Positions 17,243 through 25,850 of a stretch of 64,000 nt of DNA are shown here, one piece after another. The stretch is from Flavobacteriaceae bacterium UBA3356 (GTDB lineage: Bacteria; Bacteroidota; Bacteroidia; Flavobacteriales; Flavobacteriaceae), in the NCBI GenBank assembly GCA_002360635.1, contig DEQW01000001.1, positions 351,689 through 415,688 of the forward strand. Direction: 5' to 3'. Below the pieces are notes generated by a model. That model was not told the DNA's origin. It worked only from the letters and a program-made list of their open reading frames with translations, and searched no databases. Position numbers and translations under genes: made by a program. The number at the start of each line of letters is the position of its first letter. The stretch's first letter is position 1.

Positions 17243-18244
17243 ATGAAAAATCACTTGTTAGCTCTAATTCTATTTATTGTCGTAGCTAGCCATGCGCAAG
17301 ACACTAAAATTAATGGTATTAGCTTTGTTGCATCTCGTGATTCAGTATCACTTAAACACACAGCTCCACTTTTACAAATAAACGCTAATTATGCAGCGGT
17401 AATGCCTTTTGGGTTTATTGAAAGTTTGGACCACCCTGAACTAGTATACAGTACAGACCGACAGTGGTATGGCGAGACAATTAAAGGCGCCAAACAATAC
17501 ATTAATAAGCTACAGCAAAACGATATTAACGTCATGCTAAAGCCCCAAATTTGGATTAGAAAAGGTGAGTTTACCGGGCATCTTGCTATGTCTTCGGAAA
17601 AAGATTGGAAAATATTAGAAACTTCATACCGCAATTTTATACTCGATTTTGCTCGTCTTGCTGAGGAAACCAATGTGCCCATTTTGTGTATTGGCACAGA
17701 ATTGGAACAGTTTATAATGCAACGTCCAACATTTTGGAATCAATTAATTTCTGAAATAAAACGTATCTATAGTGGTAAGTTGACCTATGCTGCCAATTGG
17801 GATGAGTATACTAAGGTTCCTTTCTGGGGTCAATTAGATTTTATTGGTGTAGATGCCTATTTTCCTATTTCAGAAGTAAAAACTCCAACGTTACAAGATG
17901 CCAAAAATGGATGGCAAAAGTGGAAAAACGAAATGAAAACTGTTTCAGAAAAACACAATAAAAAAATACTGTTTACTGAGTACGGTTACAGAAACACAGA
18001 CTTTGCCGGAAAAGAACCTTGGCACAGTGGCAGAGAGCAGAAAAGTATAAATCACGACAACCAAGGAACATTGCTAACCGCCCTTTTTGAAGAGGTTTGG
18101 CAAGAACCATGGATGGCCGGTGGTTTTTTATGGAAATGGTTTATTGACCATGAAAATTCTGGTGGTGGATTGAACAATCAATTTACCGTTCAAAACAAAC
18201 CGTCTCAATTAGTGCTGCAATATTATTATTCTATTTACGAATAA
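17243..18244 (+). CDS. GH113-like glycoside hydrolase, secreted
   Basis: 333 residues with a signal peptide (cut near SHAQ, ~19). The TIM-barrel resembles GH113 beta-mannanases: the acid/base candidate is Glu153 in CIGTELEQ and the nucleophile candidate is Glu246 in FTEYGYR, at the ends of strands 4 and 7 as expected for clan GH-A. Families of this kind act on mannan or related beta-linked glycans, but GH113-like proteins in Flavobacteria also occur outside polysaccharide loci, and no SusC/SusD pair is here. An imperfect inverted repeat (AACTATTT/AAATAGTT, 17206-17230) lies just upstream. Its 3' end converges on the hemerythrin gene. Confidence 0.75.
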   Translation: MKNHLLALILFIVVASHAQDTKINGISFVASRDSVSLKHTAPLLQINANYAAVMPFGFIESLDHPELVYSTDRQWYGETIKGAKQYINKLQQNDINVMLKPQIWIRKGEFTGHLAMSSEKDWKILETSYRNFILDFARLAEETNVPILCIGTELEQFIMQRPTFWNQLISEIKRIYSGKLTYAANWDEYTKVPFWGQLDFIGVDAYFPISEVKTPTLQDAKNGWQKWKNEMKTVSEKHNKKILFTEYGYRNTDFAGKEPWHSGREQKSINHDNQGTLLTALFEEVWQEPWMAGGFLWKWFIDHENSGGGLNNQFTVQNKPSQLVLQYYYSIYE

Positions 18245-18246
18245 TA

Positions 18247-18681
18247 TTACCGCTTTTCTTTCATCACTTTTAAGTATTCTTCGGCAATAGTGGTTTTTTG
18301 TTTTTCCGTAAAAACTTTACCCGCTAATTGAAAAAAGGTGTGCTCTTCATCTTCTAAATGATGCTCTACTTTTTCACAAAGCTGTTTTACGTGCACTAAC
18401 CAACCCGGAGAATCTAAATCGGTATCGTCGATTTTTTCAATTAACTCGTCCATTTCATGATGCTCTGCAATCCCGTGACGAGCATGTTCTTGCATCATAT
18501 CGTTTTGAATAAGTGGGGTATAAAAAGTGCGCTCTTCAGCGTCTGCGTGGACTTGTAGTTCGTGTTTCAGTTTTTCCCACATTTCTTTTCGGCCCTTACT
18601 GTCGCCAGATGTGGAAGTAACTAGTTTGCACAATTCACGTTGTTTGTCGTGGTCTTTTCTAATTGCTTCAAAAATGTTCAT
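18247..18681 (-). CDS. Hemerythrin HHE domain protein
   Basis: A cytoplasmic four-helix protein of 144 residues that would bind a di-iron centre for sensing or handling oxygen or nitric oxide. Ligand-type histidines and acids are seen in RKDHDK, VHADAEE, EHHEMDE and EHHLEDEEH. I place the start at 18681, where MNIFEAIRKDHDK opens the domain, rather than at 18717, which would add twelve residues not expected in the family. It stands alone between the GH113-like gene and the TIGR04283-type transferase. Confidence 0.85.
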   Translation of the reverse strand: MNIFEAIRKDHDKQRELCKLVTSTSGDSKGRKEMWEKLKHELQVHADAEERTFYTPLIQNDMMQEHARHGIAEHHEMDELIEKIDDTDLDSPGWLVHVKQLCEKVEHHLEDEEHTFFQLAGKVFTEKQKTTIAEEYLKVMKEKR

Positions 18682-18801
18682 AGTTGGTTTTTTTGATTTT
18701 GTATCCTCAAAATACAACCAACTAAAATGTTTCAGTGTTTAGAAAATCATAAAATTTTTAGTGAATACGCTTGAAAGGGTAAAGCAAACATTTTAGAAAA
18801 G

Positions 18802-19569
18802 TTACTTTTCTATAAACGCTTCTCTTGGCGACTCGATAGTGACATTCTCGTTCTGCTTCTTTTTATTGTTCCGTAAGTGTTTACAATAGTAAGCAAACAG
18901 TTGATCCGCATCGGCACCCAACCATTTTTTAACGTAGATAGTCCAAAAATGATATTGTACATACCAAACGCCTTTTTCGCGGTACAATCGTGCTGAGGAA
19001 GTTAATTTTTTATTGATGACTACAAACATGCTGCGATCGTACAACTCATTTATAAGGATATTATCCTCATAGATAATATAACTTTCGTCATAGCCTCCAA
19101 TTTCATCGAACAATTCACGAGTAATAAATTGGCTTTGATCGCCCCCTCGGCATGCGCGCCAACTAAATTTCGTGAGCCAACTAGCCAAACGCAACCACCA
19201 ATGGTTACTGTCAAACTGCATCCTAAAACACCCTGCAGGACTTCCTTTTTCTACTTCGGAAATAATTAATTCGTCAAAATTTTTAGGGGGAAAGGAATCT
19301 GCGTGTAAGAAGTAAAGAATAGACCCCGTAGCGTTTTTTGCTCCGGTATTTAATTGTTTTGCACGCCCCTTTTCCGAAGAAATAAGTTGAATCCCTATTT
19401 CAGGTTTAGCTTCTAAATTTTTTATCAATTGTTGCGTACCATCTGTGCTTCCACCATCTACGACGGTAATTTCAGCAAGATTTTTAGGCGTAACTTTTTC
19501 TACTAAATGCTGCAACAGCTTTTCAATGGAAGACACTTCGTTTAAAACGGGGATAACAATACTAATCAT
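18802..19569 (-). CDS. TIGR04283-type GT2 transferase (rSAM/selenodomain-associated transferase 2)
   Basis: A 255-residue GT2 enzyme opening with ISIVIPVLNE and carrying DGGSTDGT near 38-45 and HADSFPP at 89-95. The arrangement, and residues such as CRGGDQSQF, fit the TIGR04283 group, which is found in arsenosugar/radical-SAM clusters with TIGR04282 and, in some genomes, DUF547. Only the DUF547 partner is present here (19633-20436), 63 nt upstream on the same strand with a hairpin between. The acceptor is not known from sequence. Confidence 0.8.
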   Translation of the reverse strand: MISIVIPVLNEVSSIEKLLQHLVEKVTPKNLAEITVVDGGSTDGTQQLIKNLEAKPEIGIQLISSEKGRAKQLNTGAKNATGSILYFLHADSFPPKNFDELIISEVEKGSPAGCFRMQFDSNHWWLRLASWLTKFSWRACRGGDQSQFITRELFDEIGGYDESYIIYEDNILINELYDRSMFVVINKKLTSSARLYREKGVWYVQYHFWTIYVKKWLGADADQLFAYYCKHLRNNKKKQNENVTIESPREAFIEK

Positions 19570-19593
19570 ACGCTAAACTTACGAAATAAATAA

Positions 19594-19612
19594 CCCGGAA
19601 GTTTTATCCGGG
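19594..19612 (-). terminator. Hairpin between DUF547 and the GT2 gene
   Basis: CCCGGA/TCCGGG stem with a 7-nt loop, followed on the minus strand by TTATTTATTT. Likely terminator or attenuator for the upstream DUF547 gene. Confidence 0.5.
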
Positions 19613-19632
19613 CTATATTCCTTTAAAAAATA

Positions 19633-20436
19633 TTATTTCTGTTCATTCAGTTTCCAATTGTAGTCTTTGTACTGTAACGCTACCCTAGGGTTGATTTCTG
19701 TATCGCTATATTTATTTATAAAACCAATAACATCTTTATTTCCATTAACGGTATAATCTTTTGCATACCACTTAAAAATGGACGAAACTTTTGGGCTGTT
19801 AGCCGTAATTTCGTTTTTATCGCTGTTTATAAATTCGCGAGTTACCTCATCTAACTGTTCATTTATTTTTGAAGCAGTAAAGGCTTCATCCAATAGTTTT
19901 GGGCATGAAATGGAAGCACAGTTAATGGCAAAATGAATACGAGGTTCATCCATTTTACGAAGAATTCCATTTTCAATTCCACCTAATGACAACTCACGAT
20001 CTCCTACGGGAACAAACCCTTTAGTAAAGGCTCCATCAATATCCTGAATGCTTTCAGTTGGGTAATTATTTAAAATTAAATCGACCGTGTAAGCGTTGTA
20101 TAAATTAATATAAAACGCTAATAGTTCTTGAACGCTCCAAGCATCGGTTGGTTCTGTAGAAGATAATTTCTGAAGGTATTTATTCAATGCTTCTCTATCA
20201 TTTTTAAAGCCTTTGTAATCGACCATCCCTTTTGAATCTACATGCTTTTTCAACAATTTGTCCCAAGCAGCGTGATCAAAATTAACTGCAGAATTTGCAG
20301 TGGTTGAAGTTAAATCACCTTCCACTGTTTTAGTGGGTTGGCCTTGGCTGGTCAATCCTGCTGCTGAAGTTAAGTTACAGCTCACCAATGAAACAGAAAT
20401 AAATAATAGTGTAAAAACTTTAAGTATAGATTTCAT
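19633..20436 (-). CDS. DUF547 lipoprotein
   Basis: 267 residues with a lipobox (SLVSC, Cys20), so membrane-anchored outside the cytoplasm. DUF547 motifs: AFYINLYNAYTV and HFAINCASISCP. It is a diverged paralogue of the DUF547 protein at 16465-17184: the His-Cys-Cys motif order is kept, with CGAKGCP replaced by CASISCP. Located 36 nt downstream of the fatty acid hydroxylase gene on the same strand and upstream of the TIGR04283-type transferase. Confidence 0.8.
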   Translation of the reverse strand: MKSILKVFTLLFISVSLVSCNLTSAAGLTSQGQPTKTVEGDLTSTTANSAVNFDHAAWDKLLKKHVDSKGMVDYKGFKNDREALNKYLQKLSSTEPTDAWSVQELLAFYINLYNAYTVDLILNNYPTESIQDIDGAFTKGFVPVGDRELSLGGIENGILRKMDEPRIHFAINCASISCPKLLDEAFTASKINEQLDEVTREFINSDKNEITANSPKVSSIFKWYAKDYTVNGNKDVIGFINKYSDTEINPRVALQYKDYNWKLNEQK

Positions 20437-20472
20437 AATCTTTTGTGTTTATACCCATATATACGGGCTATA

Positions 20473-21357
20473 TTATTTTTTGGTTTTTATAGGATATATA
20501 CTTTGATGAATGAATTTTTCAGGAAAATGTTCATCGCCATCAAAGCCTAATTCAATATCCCTTCCGTCGTGCGGAATGTGGTTTGTACCAAAAAGATAAT
20601 CCCAAATACTTAAACTAATGCCGTAATTAACACCGTATTTAGTGTGTTTTGGCAAAACTTTAGCGTGATGCCAAATATGCATCTTCGGGTTATTAAGCAC
20701 ATATTTTAAAACTCCGTAGTTCCACCCAAGGTTCGCATGATTAAGATGACCAATGGTCAAAGCAGTGAAATGGACAATCGCTACATCGGTTACATCAAAA
20801 CCACCGATAATCGCCAATGGAATGTACAAAATGGATTTATACACTACCGGTTCCATCCAATGATAGCGCAAATGAGCTGCAAAACCCATTTCCTTTACGG
20901 AATGATGTACTTGATGGAATTTCCAAAGTATAGGCACTCTATGCAGCAATCTGTGGGTATTCCATTGCACAAAATCTGACACCAAAAAGAAGACTAATAA
21001 TCCTAATCCGTAAGGTAAAGCATCAACGTTTAGTAATTCGAAGTCTGAAACTTGCAGCCCAATTAAACTGAGTATGTCATTGAAAAAAGCTTCGGCAGTG
21101 TTTGAAAGGAAGATGAGTACAATTAGGTTTAACAAAAAGAAGTTGAAGAACATATAGAAGGTATCCAGCCAAAAGTCTTTACGGAATACTTTCTGGTTTT
21201 TTCGCCACGGAAATAGCAATTCCAACAACCAAACAACTACCGACACGATGATAAGCCCATAGAAATAGTTTTCCCAATGAAAACGGGTGATTTCATCCAA
21301 CAAATAGTTGAAATATCCAACATAAGAATCTTTAAATATCTGAATATATTTTTCCAT
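20473..21357 (-). CDS. Sterol desaturase / fatty acid hydroxylase family protein
   Basis: A 294-residue membrane protein with the eight-histidine di-iron pattern of the family: HRLLH (135-139), HQVHH (148-152), His204/His207, and HIWHH (227-231). Membrane helices lie at roughly 30-50, 65-86, 115-132 and 175-200. Members hydroxylate or desaturate lipids at the inner membrane; in Bacteroidota likely substrates include fatty acyl chains or carotenoids, but none can be chosen here. A -7 box TAATTTTG (21398-21391, minus strand) precedes it. Confidence 0.85.
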   Translation of the reverse strand: MEKYIQIFKDSYVGYFNYLLDEITRFHWENYFYGLIIVSVVVWLLELLFPWRKNQKVFRKDFWLDTFYMFFNFFLLNLIVLIFLSNTAEAFFNDILSLIGLQVSDFELLNVDALPYGLGLLVFFLVSDFVQWNTHRLLHRVPILWKFHQVHHSVKEMGFAAHLRYHWMEPVVYKSILYIPLAIIGGFDVTDVAIVHFTALTIGHLNHANLGWNYGVLKYVLNNPKMHIWHHAKVLPKHTKYGVNYGISLSIWDYLFGTNHIPHDGRDIELGFDGDEHFPEKFIHQSIYPIKTKK

Positions 21358-21453
21358 AGCAATCTATCCTACTTGTCGGATTTGTGGGTACAAAATTACA
21401 GATTGTAAAAGTAAATTGGGGATTGTGTATCTTTATATTTCTTTTCAATTCTT

Positions 21454-22170
21454 ATGAAAGAATATTATGTCTATATCCATCTAAACCCGAAAACCAATGA
21501 AATTTTTTACGTTGGTAAAGGAAAAGGAAATAGAAAATCATCTAAAGTTGGTCGAAATGAAAAGTGGAAAAAATATGTCTCTAATCTCACTGAACAATTT
21601 AAAATATTAATATTAAAAGAAAACTTAAGCGAGAAAGAAGCTCTTGAACTGGAAAGAAAAATAATTAGCAAAATTGATTGGCATTATGATGATTTAACAA
21701 CAAACATAACTGACTCCCTGCCTAATTTTGAAGGTGGGCCGGCAATTCAAATAGTTTTTAAAGATTCAAAAGAACTAATAAAAGCAGAGAAATTTAAACC
21801 AAATTTTAAATTCCAAAACTTAAGCGATTCAGAAATAATTTCAACTTTATTAAACTTTCCAAATGAGTTATCACTTAATAAAATAATTATAGAATTTGAA
21901 AATCAATGTGAGTTTTTCCACGATAATTACGATGAATTAGAGAATGCTGACGAAGACATATTTTATGACATCGAATGTATAATTGACTCAATTGAGGATT
22001 TATTGGTAGAATATAAAAGCTCGAATAAAAGCAATATCATTGAATTTATTACGGAACTAAAACGTGAAAGAATTGAGATAGAAATGATTCAAGAAGAAAA
22101 ACCAAAAGGAAAACAAAAACAATTTTTAAGTAATTTAACCAAATGGATTGATAGTTTGGTCGAAAATTAA
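21454..22170 (+). CDS. GIY-YIG domain protein
   Basis: A 238-residue protein. The first ~85 residues have the GIY-YIG nuclease outline: YVYIHLNP in place of GIY, FYVGKGKGNR in place of YIG, and a downstream ELERKII with a candidate catalytic glutamate. The remaining ~150 residues are acidic, Lys/Glu-rich and unassigned. Compared with neighbours it uses more AT-rich codons, consistent with acquisition from elsewhere. No flanking mobile element or restriction partner is visible. It could be a homing-type, restriction-type or repair nuclease. Confidence 0.65.
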   Translation: MKEYYVYIHLNPKTNEIFYVGKGKGNRKSSKVGRNEKWKKYVSNLTEQFKILILKENLSEKEALELERKIISKIDWHYDDLTTNITDSLPNFEGGPAIQIVFKDSKELIKAEKFKPNFKFQNLSDSEIISTLLNFPNELSLNKIIIEFENQCEFFHDNYDELENADEDIFYDIECIIDSIEDLLVEYKSSNKSNIIEFITELKRERIEIEMIQEEKPKGKQKQFLSNLTKWIDSLVEN

Positions 22171-22220
22171 CTACTCAAAAAAATATCAACACTGAATTTA
22201 TTACCATTAAACCCTATCCA

Positions 22221-22649
22221 ATGAAAAAGTTACTATTCCTAATTACTATATTCACCCTAACCACAACATTTGCCCAAACCGAAGCCGAAGACAAAGGCGC
22301 TATTTTAACCGTCATGAAAATGCAAGAAAAAGCTTGGTCCAATTACGACTTAGAAGGCTTTATGCAAGGCTATTGGAAAAGTGATTCTTTAAAATTTTAT
22401 GGTAGTAACGGCCTCACCAAAGGTTGGCAACAAACGTTAGACAACTATAAAAAAGGTTATCCAACGAAAGAACATTCCGGTACATTGAACTTTAAAATCA
22501 ATGATATTTCAAAAATCAGTGAGAATAGCTATTGGGTGATGGGTGAATATTTTTTAAAACGAAACGTAGGCGATGCCAATGGGGTGTTTATGATTATCTT
22601 CAAAAAAATAAACGGCGAATGGAAAATTGTAGCGGATACGAGTTGTTAA
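22221..22649 (+). CDS. Exported NTF2-like / DUF4440-like protein
   Basis: 142 residues with a signal peptide (cut near TFAQ, ~19). The mature part looks like the NTF2/SnoaL-like cone fold: an N-terminal helix ending AWSNYDLEGFM, then alternating strands with GEYFLKR and a last strand GEWKIVADTSC. Proteins of this sort in Flavobacteria are periplasmic and mostly uncharacterised. Its stop is followed within a few bases by the inverted repeat pair at 22654-22713. Confidence 0.65.
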   Translation: MKKLLFLITIFTLTTTFAQTEAEDKGAILTVMKMQEKAWSNYDLEGFMQGYWKSDSLKFYGSNGLTKGWQQTLDNYKKGYPTKEHSGTLNFKINDISKISENSYWVMGEYFLKRNVGDANGVFMIIFKKINGEWKIVADTSC

Positions 22650-22653
22650 TCTG

Positions 22654-22713
22654 CCCTTCGACTCCGCTCAGGACCCATAACTGGATTCTTGCTCCCTGAG
22701 CGGAGCCGAAGGG
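22654..22713. repeat. Inverted pair of dispersed repeats between convergent genes
   Basis: CCCTTCGACTCCGCTCAGG (22654-22672) and, in reverse orientation, CCCTGAGCGGAGCCGAAGGG (22694-22713). The two would form an almost perfect ~18-bp stem with a ~21-nt loop. It fills the space between the NTF2-like gene and the convergent YdjM-like gene, ending at the base before the latter's stop codon. It may act as a bidirectional terminator, although no T run follows. GC content is far above the surroundings. Confidence 0.75.
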
Positions 22714-23709
22714 TTAATTCCCTAACACCCGCTCCCACAAATCAGCTAATAATTTTTTAGCATCATCTCTGTTTTTAGGTTCTTCAATCACGTTCAATCC
22801 TTCTGAAGTTTGCTGTAGCTGATAACTAAAAGCATATTTATCGGTTTGCGGATCTACGCTTAACAAACCAAAACGCAAATCGTTAAAATAAGTAGCATTA
22901 TTTTTTTCAGAAATGGCGTACCACCCATTAGAAATTGCAATAAGGCGTTGTACTTTATCATCGTTCTTTAAGCCTCCCAATGCCGCATGATTTTTAGGAT
23001 GCCTATAAAACTGAATGGGTTTACTATCAAAAAAAGAATAATCCCCAATTAAAAAAGCATCGTCCACCTCAACATTGGCCGTCCAAAGAATGGTATTAAA
23101 CGGGCTCGGTTTGGTTTCAATGGCTTTATAAGCGATATCTTGTTCATCTAAGGCGTTAGTAAACGTATGATAGGTAATTCCTTTTAAAATCAACGTAATC
23201 ACCATATAACTACTACTGATTAGCAAGCCTGCGTTGTTTATTTTACGTCGTTTTTCACTGCCACGTTTTAGGAAAGCTGCCCAAATTACGCACACTAAAA
23301 ACGGTAACGTATATAAAGGATCGATAACGAAAATGTTTTTGTAAGCTAGGCGAAAATCAAAAGGCCAAAAAAGTTGTGTTCCCCAAGTGGTATGTGCATC
23401 GAGAAACGGATGGGTTATAAAACACATAAACCAAAGCCAATACCATTGTTTAAACGTAGCCCGCTTTTCGTATAACGAAGTAAGCCAAGCAAAAAAACCT
23501 CCAAAAACTACCGAAAACACAATAGAGTGTGTAAAACCACGGTGAATTTCCAAGGCGGTAACGGTATCTACAAAATTACTGGACAATACATCCAAGTCTG
23601 GAATGGTTCCGGCGATGGCTCCATATAACATGGCTTTGTTGCCCATGGTTTTTCCAAGGGTGGCTTCCCCTACGGCGGCGCCTAATACAATTTGAGTTAA
23701 CGAATCCAT
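22714..23709 (-). CDS. Inner membrane metal-dependent hydrolase-like protein (YdjM/DUF457 family)
   Basis: A 331-residue protein with conserved metal-type histidines in EIHRGFTHS and HPFLDAHTTWG, and membrane segments in the N-terminal half, followed by a soluble C-terminal ~130 residues. This matches the YdjM/PF04307 family of predicted membrane-bound hydrolases, whose reaction is unknown. The start overlaps the stop of the MutS-like gene by one base (TAATG), so it is the last gene of a tight six-gene operon. Confidence 0.8.
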   Translation of the reverse strand: MDSLTQIVLGAAVGEATLGKTMGNKAMLYGAIAGTIPDLDVLSSNFVDTVTALEIHRGFTHSIVFSVVFGGFFAWLTSLYEKRATFKQWYWLWFMCFITHPFLDAHTTWGTQLFWPFDFRLAYKNIFVIDPLYTLPFLVCVIWAAFLKRGSEKRRKINNAGLLISSSYMVITLILKGITYHTFTNALDEQDIAYKAIETKPSPFNTILWTANVEVDDAFLIGDYSFFDSKPIQFYRHPKNHAALGGLKNDDKVQRLIAISNGWYAISEKNNATYFNDLRFGLLSVDPQTDKYAFSYQLQQTSEGLNVIEEPKNRDDAKKLLADLWERVLGN

Positions 23710-25481
23710 TAATCAACAATTTCCATTTTCTTCAGTAGAAAAGAAGCGTTCATATTTTGACAAATTCCGGGTTGAAACGTATAATCGAAGTATAATTCGT
23801 CGTCTTCTATTCGGGCATCAAAAAAGTAATTTTTTACTTTCGGAATGCTTTCAGAAACTTCACATAAACTTAAATCGTGCGTGGCAATGATTCCCGTAGC
23901 ATTTCCGCCGACCAATTTTTCGACAAACTTTTTAGATCCGATGGCTTTGTCTGTGCTGTTCGTCCCTTTTAATATTTCATCTAGAATAATAAAATAACGA
24001 TCTGTTTTAATTTCTTCCACGATAAATTTTAATCGCTTCAGCTCACTGAAAAAATACGATTCATCATCCGTTAAACTATCGGTGGTCCGCATACTAGTGA
24101 TTAGCTTAATAGGTTGATAGGTTGATTTTGCAGCACACACCGGAAGCCCAACATTCGCCATCACAATTTGCAGGGCAACGGTACGCAAAAACGTACTTTT
24201 CCCGGCCATGTTGGCGCCGGTGACGATGAAAAACTCTTCCGAAGCTATCTTAAAATCATTGCGCACCATCTTTTCAGGATCTAATAAAGGATGCCCAACG
24301 CCATCAGCTTGTAATTGCGTGGTAGATGATGCGATGGCTGGAAAAACATGCTGCGGATTGTTAAAAACATAGTTTGCCAAGGTGTTATAGGCATCAAAGA
24401 AAACAATGCTATCTATCCATTTTGAAACATGTTCGCTATGTTCTGAAATCCATTTTTCGATATTGTATGATTGTCGAAGGTCGCGTAACATAAAGCCATT
24501 CGCCACAACGCCCACTAATAAATTGCTTCGTTGATCCAGCGAATCGAGATGTTTTGCAAATTGCTTTAATATAGTAGAAGCTTTTTCGGTTTCACTTACA
24601 ACCGTTTTCTTTTTTTCTGAAAGTAAGTCACTGCTAAAATCTTCTGTTTCAATTTCTAATAACAACTTATGAAACTGCTCAAAAGTACTCTGAATTTTAG
24701 CCGTATGTTGCGATAAATCGTTTACTTTTTTCAAATAGCGTCCGCTAATAATGAGTCCGACTAAAAACCAGCCAAACACAATATAACCGGATATAAATCC
24801 TGAAAAATAGGTAATTAAAAGTCCTAAGGAAATAATAGAAAAGACAGTAGAACCCGCTTTTATCCAATTAGGAACAAAACTCTTATAACTGTTCAACCAG
24901 TTTAAGACAGTATTTGCTGAAACTTCGGTTTTCACTAACGAAGCAACCGCCGAAAAATGCTGCCGCCACGTTGCTTTTTTAGCCAACTCTTGAATGACCT
25001 CTTGTTTCTTGGGAATGTTATCAATATTGTTTTCAGTAAGTAGATGCGCTAAGTGGTCTGAACCACTTTCTAAAGCCGTTCTATTGATGTATTGATAAAA
25101 AGAACCTCTCCCGAACAAATCGATATCCTGACTAAAATAATGCTCTGGATTTTTATACTTTTCTCCGTCTGGTAAATGGTGAAACGCTCTGCTCAATACT
25201 TCCAGTTCCACGTTATTGGCTTCGAGCAAGGCTTTTGTAACATCACGTTTGTATTGCAAATTGCTATGTCGGGACACTAAAAAAACAAACAATGCAATGC
25301 CCCCTAAAATAATGGCGATGACAAATTTTGTGTTTCCGAAAGTGAAATATACGCCGGCGCACAATGCCAGAAAAACTAGCAATCTAAACGTCCCAGAAAG
25401 TGCGAGTTGCTTTTTAAGGGTTTTAAGGGTTTCGGTATGTTTGGTTATTTGTTCTTTATAAAACGATTCGGGTTTCTTCAT
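23709..25481 (-). CDS. Membrane-anchored MutS-family ATPase
   Basis: 590 residues. The C-terminal part is a MutS-type ABC ATPase: Walker A GANMAGKST (422-430), signature-like TDSLTDDESYFFSEL, Walker B YFIILDEILKGTN, and a trailing His in IIATHD. The N-terminal ~410 residues have four hydrophobic helices (about 31-48, 52-70, 212-228, 232-248) and a coiled-coil lever region, with no mismatch-recognition or Smr nuclease domain. It is therefore not a repair MutS or MutS2 but one of the transmembrane MutS-like proteins common in Bacteroidota, with no assigned function. It lies 7 nt after the YjbR gene and overlaps YdjM by one base. Confidence 0.85.
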   Translation of the reverse strand: MKKPESFYKEQITKHTETLKTLKKQLALSGTFRLLVFLALCAGVYFTFGNTKFVIAIILGGIALFVFLVSRHSNLQYKRDVTKALLEANNVELEVLSRAFHHLPDGEKYKNPEHYFSQDIDLFGRGSFYQYINRTALESGSDHLAHLLTENNIDNIPKKQEVIQELAKKATWRQHFSAVASLVKTEVSANTVLNWLNSYKSFVPNWIKAGSTVFSIISLGLLITYFSGFISGYIVFGWFLVGLIISGRYLKKVNDLSQHTAKIQSTFEQFHKLLLEIETEDFSSDLLSEKKKTVVSETEKASTILKQFAKHLDSLDQRSNLLVGVVANGFMLRDLRQSYNIEKWISEHSEHVSKWIDSIVFFDAYNTLANYVFNNPQHVFPAIASSTTQLQADGVGHPLLDPEKMVRNDFKIASEEFFIVTGANMAGKSTFLRTVALQIVMANVGLPVCAAKSTYQPIKLITSMRTTDSLTDDESYFFSELKRLKFIVEEIKTDRYFIILDEILKGTNSTDKAIGSKKFVEKLVGGNATGIIATHDLSLCEVSESIPKVKNYFFDARIEDDELYFDYTFQPGICQNMNASFLLKKMEIVD

Positions 25482-25488
25482 TTTCTTT

Positions 25489-25848
25489 TTATAGCTTTTC
25501 TAATTCAGCTTGTACTTTTTTTGTCAATCCTTGCACTACCAGATTATAAGAATGGTCAATTAACTCTAGTAGCAAATCGGCTGGAATGTTGCGTTCCAAT
25601 TCGACAGTGTTCCAGTGTTTTTTACTCATATGGTAACCTGCAGTGATAAGTCCATCGTATTCCTCTCTCAATTCTATGGCGCGTTCTGGGTCACATTTTA
25701 AGTTGGCAGTAGCAGGCATTTTTTCCAAAGCACATAACGCAAACATTTTACCCATTACTTTAAACACCAACACATCTGGGCCAAATGGCAGGGATTCGGT
25801 CACGCCTTTTTTCGCTAAACAATACTCTCGGAATGCTTCAATGTTCAT
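25489..25848 (-). CDS. MmcQ/YjbR family protein
   Basis: A small (119-residue) soluble protein with the YjbR/CyaY-like fold signature: an N-terminal LAKKGVTESLPFGPD and the middle KMFALCALEKMPATANLKCDP. Family members are described as DNA-binding-like, based on structural similarity to double-wing motifs, but their role is open. Tightly packed in the six-gene operon: 2 nt after the transglutaminase-like gene and 7 nt before the MutS-like gene. Confidence 0.85.
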   Translation of the reverse strand: MNIEAFREYCLAKKGVTESLPFGPDVLVFKVMGKMFALCALEKMPATANLKCDPERAIELREEYDGLITAGYHMSKKHWNTVELERNIPADLLLELIDHSYNLVVQGLTKKVQAELEKL

Positions 25849-25850
25849 AC

